64,000 nucleotides of DNA from NCBI RefSeq assembly GCF_029784155.1, contig NC_073692.1, forward strand, positions 422,654,305 through 422,718,304, written 5' to 3'. Positions 46,702-59,480 of the stretch are shown here, piece after piece; within the stretch, counting starts at the first letter, position 1; the number at the start of each line of letters is the position of its first letter. The notes below the pieces were generated by a model. The model was not told the DNA's origin. It was given only the letters and a program-made list of their open reading frames with translations, and made no database searches. A program made the position numbers and the translations under genes. The stretch comes from Uranotaenia lowii. Taxonomy: Eukaryota > Arthropoda > Insecta > Diptera > Culicidae.

Positions 46702-49700
46702 AAAAATGGCAAAAATGACAAAAATGACAAAAATGACAAAAATGAAAAAAAATGACAAAAATGACAAAAACGACAAAAATGACAAAAATGACAAAAATGA
46801 CAAAAATGACAAAAATGACAAAAATGACAAAAATGACAAAAATGACAAAAATGACAAAAATGACAAAAATGACAAAAATGACAAAAATGACAAAAATGAC
46901 AAAAATGACAAAAATGACAAAAATGACAAAAATGACAAAAATGACAAAAATGACAAAAATGACAAAAATGACAAAAATGACAAAAATGACAAAAATGACA
47001 AAAATGACAAAAATGACAAAAATGACAAAAATGACAAAAATGACAAAAATGACAAAAATGACAAAAATGACAAAAATGACAAAAATGACAAAAATGACAA
47101 AAATGACAAAAATGACAAAAATGACAAAAATGACAAAAATGACAAAAATGACAAAAATGACAAAAATGACAAAAATGACAAAAATGACAAAAATGACAAA
47201 AATGACAAAAATGACAAAAATGACAAAAATGACAAAAATGACAAAAATGACAAAAATGACAAAAATGACAAAAATGACAAAAATGACAAAAATGACAAAA
47301 ATGACAAAAATGACAAAAATGACAAAAATGACAAAAATGACAAAATGACAAAAATGACAAAAATGACAAAAATGACAAAAATGACAAAAATGACAAAAAT
47401 GACAAAAATGACAAAAATGACAAAAATGGCAAAAATGACAAAAATGACAAAAATGACAAAAATGACAAAAATGACAAAAATGACAAAAATGACAAAAATG
47501 ACAAAAATGACAAAAATGACAAAAATGACAAAAATGACAAAAATGACAAAAATGACAAAAATGACAAAAATGACAAAAATGACAAAAATGACAAAAATGA
47601 CAAAAATGACAAAAATGACAAAAATGACAAAAATGACAAAAATGACAAAAATGACAAAAATGACAAAAATGACAAAAATGACAAAAATGACAAAAATGAC
47701 AAAAATGACAAAAATGACAAAAATGACAAAAATGACAAAAATGACAAAAATGACAAAAATGACAAAAATGACAAAAATGACAAAAATGACAAAAATGACA
47801 AAAATGACAAAAATGACAAAAATGACAAAAATGACAAAAATGACAAAAATGACAAAAATGACAAAAATGACAAAAATGACAAAAATGACAAAAATGACAA
47901 AACTGACAATAATGACAAAAATGACAAAAAAGACAAAAATGACAAAAATGACAAAAATGACAAAAATGACAAAAATGACAAAAATCACAAAAATGACAAA
48001 AATGACAAAAATGACAAAAATGACAAAAATGACAAAAATGACAAAAATGACAAAAATGACAAAAATGACAAAAATGACAAAAATGACAAAAATGACAAAA
48101 ATGACAAAAATGACAAAAATGACAAAAATGACAAAAATGACAAAAATGACAAAAATGACAAAAATGACAAAAATGACAAAAATGACAAAAATGACAAAAA
48201 TGACAAAAATGACAAAAATGACAAAAATGACAAAAATGACAAAAATGACAAAAATGACAAAAATGACAAAAATGACAAAAATGACAAAAATGACAAAAAT
48301 GACAAAAATGACAAAAATGACAAAAATGACAAAAATGACAAAAATGACAAAAATGACAAAAATGACAAAAATGACAAAAATGACAAAAATGACAAAAATG
48401 ACAAAAATGACAAAAATGACAAAAATGACAAAAATGACAAAAATGACAAAAATGACAAAAATGACAAAAATGACAAAAATGACAAAAATGACAAAAATGA
48501 CAAAAATGACAAAAATGACAAAAATGACAAAAATGACAAAAATGACAAAAATGACAAAAATGACAAAAATGACAAAAATGACAAAAATGACAAAAATGAC
48601 AAAAATGACAAAAAGGACAAAAATGACAAAAATGACAAAAATGACAAAAATGACAAAAATGACAAAAATGACAAAAAAGACAAAAATGACAAAAATGACA
48701 AAAATGACAAAAATGACAAAAATGACAAAAATGACAAAAATGACAAAAATGACAAAAATGACAAAAATGACAAAAATGACAAAAATGACAAAAATGACAA
48801 AAATGACAAAAATGACAAAAATGACAAAAATGACAAAAATGAAAAAAATGACAAAAATGATAAAAATGACAAAAATGACAAAAATGACAAAAATGACAAA
48901 ACTGACAAAACTGACAAAACTGACAAAAATGACAAAAATGACAAAAATGACAAAAATGACAAAAATGACAAAAATGACAAAAATGACAAAAATGACAAAA
49001 ATGACAAAAATGACAAAAATGACAAAAATGACAAAAATGACAAAAATGACAAAAATGACAAAAATGACAAAAATGACAAAAATGACAAAAATGACAAAAA
49101 TGACAAAAATGACAAAAATGACAAAAATGACAAAAATGACAAAAATGACAAAAATGACAAAAATGACAAAAATGACAAAAATGACAAAAATGACAAAAAT
49201 GACAAAAATGACAAAAATGACAAAAATGACAAAAATGACAAAAATGACAAAAATGACAAAAATGACAAAAATGACAAAAATGACAAAAATGACAAAAATG
49301 ACAAAAATGACAAAAATGACAAAAATGACAAAAATGACAAAAATGTCAATTAAGACAAAAATGACAATTAAGACAAAAATGACAATAAAGACAAACATGA
49401 CAAAAATGACAAAAATGACAAAAATTACAAAAATGACAAAAATGACAAAAATGACAAACATTACAAAAATGACAAAAATGACAAAAATGACCAAAATGAC
49501 AAAAATAACAAAAATGACAAAAATGACAAAAATGACAAAAATGACAAAAATAACAAAAATGACAAAAATGACAAAATGGCATAAATGGCAAAAATGACAA
49601 AAATGACAAAAATGACAAAAATGACAAAAATGACAAAAATGACAAAAATGACAAAAATGACAAAAATGACAAAAATGACAAAAATGACAAAAATGACAAA

Positions 49701-50775
49701 AATGACAAAAATGACAAAAATGACAAAAATGACAAAAATGACAAAAATGACAAAAATGACAAAAATGACAAAAATGACAAAAATGACAAAAATGACAAAA
49801 ATGACAAAAATGACAAAAATGACAAAAATGACAAAAATGACAAAAATGACAAAAATGACAAAAATGACAAAAATGACAAAAATGACAAAAATGACAAAAA
49901 TGACAAAAATGACAAAAATGACAAAAATGACAAAAATGACAAAAATGACAAAAATGACAAAAATGACAAAAATGACAAAAATGACAAAAATGACAAAAAT
50001 GACAAAAATGACAAAAATGACAAAAATGACAAAAATGACAAAAATGACAAAAATGACAAAAATGACAAAAATGACAAAAATGACAAAAATGACAAAAATG
50101 ACAAAAATGACAAAAATGACAAAAATGACAAAAATGACAAAAATGACAAAAATGACAAAAAAGACAAAAAAGACAAAAAAGACAAAAATGACAAAAATGA
50201 CAAAAATGACAAAAATGACAAAAATGACAAAAATGACAAAAATGACAAAAATGACAAAAATGACAAAAATGACAAAAATGACAAAAATGACAAAAATGAC
50301 AAAAATGACAAAAATGACAAAAATGACAAAAATGACAAAAATGACAAAAATGGCAAAAATGACAAAAATGACCAAAATGACAAAAATGACAAAAATGACA
50401 AAAATGACAAAAATGACAAAAATGACAAAAATGACAAAAATGACAAAAATGACAAAAATTACAAAAATTACAAAAATGACAAAAATGACAAAAATGACAA
50501 AAATGACAAAAATGACAAAAATGACAAAAATGACAAAAATGACAAAAATGACAAAAATGACAAAAATGACAAAAATGACAAAAATGACAAAAATGACAAA
50601 AATGACAAAAATGACAAAAATGACAAAAATGACAAAAATGACAAAAATGACAAAAATGACAAAAATGACAAAAATGACAAAAATGACAAAAATGACAAAA
50701 ATGACAAAAATGACAAAAATGACAAAAATGACAAAAATGACAAAAATGACAAAAATGACAAAAATGTCAAAAATC
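46702..50775. repeat. (AAAAATGAC)n 9-bp minisatellite, about 450 copies (4.07 kb)
   Basis: The longest array in the window. Units are almost identical, with scattered single-base variants. Local runs of the same variant occur (AAAACTGAC three times near 48897-48923, AAAAAAGAC three times near 50158-50184), and a variant-rich zone lies at about 49345-49590. Eight-base units near 47342 and 49574 shift the phase. The apparent ORFs of 198-967 codons on both strands are artefacts: the 9-bp unit has no stop, and the phase shifts merely change the repeating tripeptide. The true genomic length may differ from the assembled one. Confidence 0.98.
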
Positions 50776-53700
50776 TTAAACATCCGAAAACTTAATCAGA
50801 ATCAACTGTATTAGATTTAAAATTTATAAAATTTTTTTTTTTTGAGCTGAGCTTTTCCTGAAAATTTCTTTTTTGAACTTCTTTTCACTTTCAATGATAG
50901 TTGACAATTTGCAAAATTAATGACATGTTTTGCATTTATAAGTAGCGCGTTATATAAAGCATATGGATCTTGATAGAACATTTCCAGAAAAAGTATGTTT
51001 TAGAGTGCATAGTGTGTTTTAGCATAAAATCAAGCTTTATATTTTTCTCTATTAATGTATCAGGAAATTATTTTTATTTTTTTTTTTTTTGCTCGTTTCA
51101 GTCTCTTTGAAGGATCTTTCAAAATAAAAGAAAATGATAGAAATACTTTAATAATAAATATGTTGTTTAATGTTCGCAACGTGCAGAACAACTAGATTCT
51201 TTAGATATACTAATACGTTACTTGCATGTACATAAGTAGACTTACCAAAAAAGATTTCGGGTCTCATCCCACCATTAAAATAAGTTTTCGTAGCTTAGGT
51301 CACATTTTGCTTCATTTGTTTGATTACTTCACGAGGTATACAAAAAAAGAAAATAAAACCTCAATCGTTCTTTCTGTCATGGAGAGCTCTCAAATCATAA
51401 TTGAAACATTTTTACCCCCTCATGTAAAATGTGGTTCCATTACGGAAGTTCTCGAGTTAATCCAATAACGTGTTTGGGACCTCCTTTACCCTTTCCCCCG
51501 CATTCCTTGAATTAGGGAGGGGTACCGGATCATCAGAAAACATTTCTTGTACACGAATCTACAAAAAATGAAATTTTGGGGTTTCATGGGCCACTTTTTT
51601 TCTTTGATTATTAGCTTTTTTTTATAAAAGAAGAAAAGAAAAAAATAAATGGAAATGTTTAATACATTTACATGGTATCATTAGGCATTTTTATTATTTA
51701 AAAAAAAAAAAAAAATTTCCCAAGTTCTGATTTTTTTTTTAATTTTGAAACGTGGGAAACCAAATCCAAATTAACTAGATAACGTGCAAAGTTTATGAGT
51801 TAACCCAAAACTGAAATTTCATAACTCATTTAGTTATTCAAAACAATTTCAGATGAGGAAATAAAAAAGAGAGTTGTGTATGGTCGAATAGTTCCAAAAA
51901 CCTGGCTCGCGAACGGTTCCGCAAAACTACATGCATAGGATTTATGTTCGTCTCTATCGCATTAGAAAAGATGGACAAAACCTTTTTCAATAACTCTTAA
52001 TTTGGCATAAGAAAACTTTACATATAGCAATAACGTATTTTAAGTTTTGAAAGTGTAGAAAAACACCTGAATATATGTGGCCCAAGATACCCCACAAAAT
52101 GTGACCCACGATTCCCGACAAGCAATGATTTGCAAATTGGATGCGTTTGTGTGGCTTATTGATGTTTCATAAAAAAATCCTTTTCCACGTGAAAGAACAT
52201 GAAAAAACTAAGATCATAAGCATTTGAGCATATTTATGTTATGTACTTTAGGTCTCCCACGGGTGCAATTTTTCGGGTGCTTGTTTAATTATTTAAGTAC
52301 ATTTTTCAAGGCTAGTTAAATAAAAGAAGCATATGATGCGTACATAAGCTAACAACATACAGAAAACATGCTTACGCAAAGCGACGACGATGACAGTTGG
52401 ATTGGGATTTTTATCTCAACACGCAGCTGACATATTTAAAGTCGCCCACGTTTCCCCATGGCCCAGATTACCCACTCTCTCCTGCCAATTTATTTTATTT
52501 GATTCAAATTATGTTTGATTAAAAAATTTCAAATATTTAAATTTGAACGAAAACTACAAATTTTTAGAAAAATATTAAAAAATGGCGTTAAACGGAAACT
52601 TTGAAGCGTATTTCCAAGAAATGAGTTTTTGCGTTTTTATACCATAATTGTTGACAAAAAAAACAGAAACGCAATCTAAGGAGTGTATTCAAAAACAACG
52701 CAGCATTTTGTTTTGAGAATAACTTTTGATAAAATATTCAGTGAAGCTACTTAATTCTGCAATGCTTACTTGCAAAAAATTTTATTTCAATCTCTCAAGT
52801 GGTTTTTGAGATAGCGTCCAATACAAAAGCTCATTGACAAAATTTGTTGGACAGGATCGACAAAAACACAGGAGAGTCGACCAAAAAACAACTCGAAATC
52901 AACTATTTGGACCAAATTCATATGGTAAATCGTTAAAGGAGTCCTAGATGAGCAAGCAATGAGCTAAAATTCGAATAAAAGTGAAGGTGGTTGACTTCAT
53001 AAAGCTAAGGAATGTGAGAGGTTTTATCAAGCGCACTCCGAAAATGGACATAGGGGAAGTTATAAAAAAGATAATTTTCTCTGACTGATTCATCTAGCTG
53101 ACTGAAGAACAGGCCGGACTTAACTTCTACAAGGCAAGAAAGCTGTCCACCGGTAAAATGAGCAAAATACTGTGGTCAAATCGTGTGCAAAATATCAGGA
53201 CCGATAGCGAGGAGAAATAAATAAAAAATCCTAATGGACAGCAAAACAAACTCTTTAGCCAAAAACCTATCGTTGGCAATTCTCGCCTGGATGTTTCGGA
53301 GATAGCAAAGGAAAAAATAATTAAAAAATTTGTTTCTAGTAGGACTTGAGGAAGCTGCAATTCAGTCAGTTTTACATAACGATTGACACAGTGAATGGCA
53401 AGTATACAAAGAACAGTGCCTCCAATTTCGTTTACCCTGCATAGCACTAAAATTGATCCCACAAAGTTTCAACTCTGTTTTGACTGGATCTGGAATCGTT
53501 TCATTACACAAAAACTGCGATGGAGTGTTAAAAAGTCGAATATGTTGTTTTTGTGCAGAAAGAATGACGGCTTAAATTGTTATAACTTCAACATTGAGTT
53601 ATTTTGAAGGTCAAGTTTCAGAAAACAGGTAAAACAGCCTAGATTTGGAAAAAGAGTGGTTTTTAGTAGGTACACATTAAAGATGGCCACGTGGTGCTCA

Positions 53701-55285
53701 AAATTCCAAGTAAAAAAAACTTTTAAAATTTAAACAGTTTCACTGAAACTGTTAATCGATTTCCGTCCATGCATTAAAAAATAGTTCACAAAACAAAGTT
53801 TTTCATTTTCTGAGTACACTCCTTATGAAATCTTTGGTTTAGAGGCTTAAAAACTAGATGAGATTGAGCTTTTTTAAGAAAATCTTCGCCTCAAAAGTGT
53901 CATAGGTATAGTCTGTTTTATATACTCACCTATCTTTGTTTGCAAAATTCTAAGATTATAATAGAAAACAAACGAACACATAATTTATTGATCTCTAGGC
54001 AATCAAATTCCAATCGTTATGCGATTGAGAGATCGTTTTGTCTAGTGATAACAATGGCAAGGAATCGGTCAAAATAATACAAATCAACCTACAACGGTAA
54101 GCACGGGGAGTGAGAAAAAGGTACCTCCGTATGTCATCAATAAAAGACCATTTTTCTCGACCTCTAAAATTTACGGAATGAAAAAAGTCATGAGAATTAT
54201 TCGGAATCACCAAAAATACGTTGAAAATCTGTTGTTTTGTGAAACAAGGTTTTTTTTTCGTCTTGCAACCAACCATCTATCGAAACGTATTTTACAAGTT
54301 CGAATCTGTCCCACGGAAGGAGCAATTCAATTTATTTTCCTTCGAGGCTGGGTCTGCTGCGGTCTGAATGCCAAGTAGGGTCCAGCCAGGGACAGAGAAT
54401 GATCCGGTTGACAAAACAGGTGGCCGCTAGACGGTTGACACATACATAACTCGGTGAGAACCAGTCAGCCAGCCGATTTTATTTCATTCCCTTGCTTGTC
54501 TTGTGTTGTCTTTAGAAAGAAGAAGGTCTGATCCCAAGTCTAGAAGGCATCAGCAGCAGGTAGATTCCGTTGGGCCATAATTCTTCCCCAGGGAGACAGA
54601 GCCACACGAAAGGAGGAACGCCAACAAAACAACCTTTTCAATCTTTTTATTTACAACGCCAGGATGCGAAGGCGGATGGAGGAACGACAAAATGTTGATG
54701 GTAAATTGTCAAAATTATTGCTGCTGGGTGAGGAATAATTCAAACGAAATTATGCTCAATGGTAAGAACTGGTTGAGCTTTTTTTCATATCTATTTTTAT
54801 ATTGATATTATAGGACTGCATTGTGGATGGCGTCGGGAAAGCAAAGCATCGCTAGGTGCAGTAGGGATGGAATGGGAGGAATCAAACTTCTCTTTCCACC
54901 TGAGGACACTCATCGTGGAAATATTTGTCAAAACCCAAGAGCTTCGAAGCCCAAAGGGAATTTATTGATTATATTATGGAAATTGGTTTATTGTTTTATT
55001 GCAATAGAATGGGAAAAGGAAAGACTGTCAAGCGAGTGGACGATTTATGATTGCTTTTGAAGAATTGAAAATGCGCATATAAAAAACCACCCAGAAGCGT
55101 TGGCATCGTGGCCTGGGAGACCTAATGAAATTGTTAAACGTTAAGGCTTTTTTTCAGAATTTTGATGGTTTGACCTCAGAATAACTCAACACTTATTAGT
55201 TTCAATTTATTGCTTACCACAGTTGATTGTTTCTGAGAAAAAAATAACTTGGAATTAGAGAAAAGAATTAAATTTTTATTTGAAG
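50776..55285. other. AT-rich non-coding stretch, no gene supported
   Basis: Strongly AT-rich at 50.8-52.9 kb and more balanced at 54.3-55.1 kb. A region around 52.9-53.6 kb gives broken protein-like text on the plus strand that might be an old transposase, but I cannot name it. A 111-codon minus-strand frame at 53127-53462 lies opposite it and is probably a shadow. No RNA gene is seen. Confidence 0.35.
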
Positions 55286-55288
55286 AAA

Positions 55289-55760
55289 TCTATCTATATA
55301 TATAAAAAGCAATTTCTGTATGTTTGTTTGTTTGTTTGTTTGTTTGTTTGTTTGTTTGTTTGTTTGTTTGTTTGTTTGTTTGTTTGTTTGTTTGTTTGTT
55401 TGTTTGTTTGTTTGTTTGTTTGTTTGTTTGTTTGTTTGTTTGTTTGTTTGTTTGTCCTCTATAGACTCAGCCGTCTTAAGAGATAGAGGTCTGAAATTTG
55501 GCATGGATGCTCATTAGGACCAGGAATGATGAAAAATATTTTCAGATTTTCGGATGACCCCTTCTGAAGGGGGTCGTCCATACAAGACAAATATTGTTTT
55601 CGCGATATTGACGTTTTTTTCGTCGGAATGTGCTGAAAATTTGCACATGAATGTTTTGAAAGACGAGCAATCGATTCAAGGTGTCAAATTTTGTGTTGGG
55701 GGTCATCCAAAGGGGTCCAGCAGAAACCAAGATCTGTCTGCTGAGTTAAAAAAATTCGTT
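55289..55760 (+). mobile_element. Helitron-like 5' part with the 143-bp family monomer
   Basis: It begins TCTATCTATATATATAAAAA, a TC start followed by the TA-rich leader common in insect Helitron-like elements. A (TTTG)n run follows, then single-copy text (ctatagactcagccgtc), then a monomer (ggtcgtccataca, gatattgacgttttttt, gaaaatttgcacatgaa, gacgagcaatcgatt) clearly related to the 143-bp array at 25.7-26.5 kb. A second partial monomer starts near 55700. The 3' end is not found. No protein is encoded. Confidence 0.6.
55319..55455. repeat. (TTTG)n tetranucleotide array, about 34 copies
   Basis: A perfect run of TTTG units. The Cys-Leu-Phe-Val and Asn-Lys-Gln-Thr frames across it are artefacts. 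Confidence 0.97.
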
Positions 55761-55761
55761 T

Positions 55762-56395
55762 GGATTTTACCAATATCCATACGGCTTGTTCGGCTGTTTT
55801 GAGTTGCGTATAAATGAGCCATTTAGTTCCGCTCAAGATAATTTACCCCACATCAGAACATTTTCCTGTTTATGAAACCCATTCGAAGATCAAAATATTT
55901 GTTTCACTATTGTAGTGATTACAACCACAGACGAAATGAGTAAATCAAAATTCTCACTCGGATTGAATAAACACGTTTTACATAAAAATGAATGAAAACA
56001 TTTCAATGTGTGGATTTTCGATGCTGTCAGTTTGCGAAACGACATCGGTAGCGAAAACTATGAGAGAGAGAAAAAGAGACCATATATAGTGATGATTCTG
56101 TTAACGAATCTTGGAGAAAGGCCGCGTCTGAATGAATGAAAAAAATGGAATCGCGGTAAATTTCGTAATTTGTTCGAAGATACGAATAAAAGTACGATAA
56201 TGGCGCAGTGTGAAAGTGAAAAAAAAGTGAAAATATCTATTCAAAGGAGATTGAATTGAAATTCGAATTGCAGTCACGGATTCTCTTTTCTTCATATTTA
56301 ATAATTTCTTTGGAAGGTTCTAGTGGAATTGAGTTGCAAGAGAACCTAATGGAGATTCGAATTCTCTAAATGTTACCTTAGGCAAACAAAGAGTT
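55762..56395. other. Non-coding spacer
   Basis: AT-rich with no gene, RNA or transposon signature. It leads into the ~35-bp satellite. Confidence 0.4.
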
Positions 56396-56399
56396 TTCT

Positions 56400-57550
56400 T
56401 AATCCCAATGAAAGAATCGGATTAATTTAGGATATTCCGATGAAAGACTCGGATAAAGAGTTTTTATTCCGAAGAAAGACTCGGATCGCCATTTTCAATT
56501 CCGATGGAAGATTCGGATTGTTTTTGATACTTCTGATGAAAGACTCGGATTTGTTGTTGACAATCCGATGAAAGACTTGGATTAGATTTTGTTATTCCAA
56601 TGGAAAATGCGTATAGTAATTTGAAACCCGAAGAAGGATTTGGATTGTTCGATGTTTCGATGAATGGTTCGGACTTATTTTTGATTTTCCGATGAAAAAA
56701 TCGGATAAGATTCTGGTATTGCGATGAAAGATTCGGATCATAAATTGAAATTCCGATGAAAGATTCTGTTCGATAACATGCTAGTGGACTGTAAAAACTA
56801 GCTTCGAACCACAAAAATCACTACACTTAGCTCAAAGCACTTTCCCACCTTGGGGGAAAAACTTTTTTTTTGACCAGCAATGGGGGTTTCGGACGTGTTA
56901 TAATAATTTGCGTACGCGGTGTGTGGTTATTTGATAAAGACTTATCATTTATTGCCGTTTGTTTTCCTTCCAGTCAGTTCTCTGGATCATTCTCAAACAT
57001 AGAACCGGCGTAACAGTGAGATGTGAGAAATTAAGCATTGATGGACCGTTAGCATGTCTCACTGTGGGGCTTCCACAAACCACAGAATGAATAATTGTCA
57101 TAATTTGTGCATTTCGATGAAAGACTCGAATTCTTACTTGTTTTTCTTGAAATACTCGAATTTGTTGTTGATATTCCGATGAAAACTCAGATTAGATTTT
57201 GTTATTTCGATGATTTTTTTATGTTTGGGGATCGACTGATTTTTATGTTTTTTATTCCGATGAATTCGGATCGTAACTTGAAATCCGAAGAATTATTCGA
57301 ATTGTTTGATATTTCGATGAAAGGCTCGGACTTAATTTTGTGATTCCGATAAAAGACTCGAATTGGTTTCTTGATTTTCCGATGAGAGACTTGGATAAGA
57401 CTCACGTGTTCCGTTGAAAGATTCGAATAGTAAATTAAATTTCCGAATTTCCGTAAATTTTTTTCCGGAAGGATTCGGATTGTCTGATCTCTGAATAAGA
57501 TTTTGGTATTCCGATGAAAGGTTCGATTCTACTTTAAAATTTCGAAGGAA
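56400..57550. repeat. About 35-bp satellite (ttccgatgaaagactcggat units) with higher-order order
   Basis: A 20-bp core, ttccgatgaaagactcggat and variants, alternates with 12- to 16-bp spacers. It forms one block at 56400-56780 and a second at 57105-57550, separated by ~325 bp of unrelated DNA. The spacers are not random: ttgttgttga, tagattttgttatt, a gtaactttgaaa-like spacer, tgtttgat and ttaattttg follow in the same order in both blocks. The minus-strand frames of 67-123 codons rich in SSE/NP words are translations of this repeat, not genes. Confidence 0.8.
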
Positions 57551-57559
57551 GATTTGATT

Positions 57560-59480
57560 GTAATTGTTATACCCAGACAACCATTTGGTGGGTATTTCGA
57601 ATTTGCAACACAAATAAACGTGCAAATATACGTGTGAACATATCGTATATAATGTAGCAACCATTACCGTATCATTTTGGAGGCTATATAGGTAAATTAG
57701 CAAACATATTCTTGATTTGAATTGTTTTGTCGTAATAAAATCATGCTATGTATTTAAATACGATAAAGAATATGTATTGACCGCACATTGTAGGTGCAGA
57801 TATACGAAAATCAGTTTAATTAACATTCTATACGATATAATCTGTAAAATAAAATACGACTTCTGGATTTCTGGGTAAAGAAAATTAGAAAGAAAAACGG
57901 TGCAGGAGATAGTTGTGAAAAAATGGGAAACAAAATGTTCTATTTTCTACTATTCAGTCCGAAATTGTAAATGAGAAAATACTGTACAAAAATAGTCATT
58001 GAAAAAAATAGTTGGAAAGTAAAAAAAATAAAGCAGTGATGCGGAGGTTTTATGCCTTTGGGAGAAGTGGCTTGAATTTAGCTCCACTCCTAGGGGCCTT
58101 TTCCTGCTCACGCATAAAAAAAAGAAATAAAGCGAAAAGGGCGACTAGGAAATCGCAAAAATAAAGAAATTAGCAAAGAATGGATACGAAATTGCAGATA
58201 AAGAAAACACTGGAAAAATAAAGAAAATGTGAAAATAATACTAATCTATGAAACAAAAACGATTTTAAAAATAAACAGGAAAATTAAAATATATTTTTCA
58301 GCGGAGAAATCGAAGAAAAAATGATGTAAGTGATAATCATGAACATTTGAATTAAAAAAGGTCGAATAAAAGAGAAACGAGAAGAGATAATTGAAAAAAA
58401 ATCCACTAAATGTAAGTGAGAATCTATAAAACATAGCAAAATTAAAACAAGCGAGGATTTTTGAATTAAGTTCGACAGAGATCAAGAATGATATATGAGC
58501 AAAGAAAACGAGAAGTTTCAAAGTAGATAAAGAAACAAATCAGTGAAACAGTGTGAAAAAAAATTAAAGTTTACCCTCCAAAGCTATTCGGGTCATATGA
58601 CCCAAAGCGCAAATTTCAAACATCTTTATCATCATTCCAATATACTGATGAACTGGTAATTTTGACAGACCAAGTATGTTCTATGAAAATAATGATCAAA
58701 TCAACGCCAAAAAATTAAAATTTGAGTTTTAAAAATCGGTTCATTGGGAAATGAAATACAGCTAAGCAAAGCCAAAATTGGATGTCGTTTTTTTAGAGTA
58801 AGATTGTTTTCTACCGGAAAATCTGTCATAGCGATCAAAACTTTCATTGGACCCCAACATGTCTATACATTGTCGGACAGATGGATTCTTGACGATTTCA
58901 ATCATCAATAAAACAGTTAAATACAGAAAAGCTGTCAGAAGTTATGAGTATTTTTAAAAATATAATTGATTTTTCGGACTTTTTACTTCTTGAACCAGTT
59001 TCTGATAACCCGGTAATACATATCGACATTATTTTAAAATTTTGAGCAACAAGAATAAATTACCTACACAATGAATATAATATCATCTAAATCGGTTAAC
59101 ATTTACAGCCAGGAGAATGAAATGAAACTACAACTCAAATTTCCCCGAAACGGATATTTAGAGAACGGCATTGGAAGGTTAAACATGTTCGGAGAACAGA
59201 ATCTTTCTCAAAGGAGATTCAAATACACTAAAAGGAAGAGGAAAGATAAAAAAAAATAACCAAAAAGAAGAGATGAAATAAAGGAAGTAATTATATAGAC
59301 ATAAATACCGAAAAGTGAAAAAAGAGAAGAAAAAAAGAGCGAACAAATATTTGGATAGAGAGATAAAAGCAAAAGATAAGGGTTATGGAAAAAATCGTTA
59401 AAAACAATCAGAAAAAATAAGGATCGAGAAGTAAGAAGAAGTAAGGTTAAAAATTCAAACTGATGCATTGTTGTGATTTT
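57560..59480. other. Purine-rich, strand-asymmetric non-coding stretch
   Basis: From about 57880 to 58560 and again from 59200 to 59460 the plus strand is dominated by A and G (aaagaaaaat, gagaaacgagaagag and similar words). The segment between them is ordinary AT-rich sequence. Minus-strand frames of 91 and 114 codons here are Phe/Leu/Ser-rich shadows of the bias. No gene is supported. Confidence 0.5.

Noticed and set aside
46635..50814. ORFs of up to 967 codons with repeating tripeptides on both strands
   Set aside because: A 9-bp stop-free unit gives open frames in several phases on both strands. Nothing else supports a protein.
56464..57703. Minus-strand frames of 67-123 codons rich in NPSLSSE-like words
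   Set aside because: Translations of the ~35-bp satellite.
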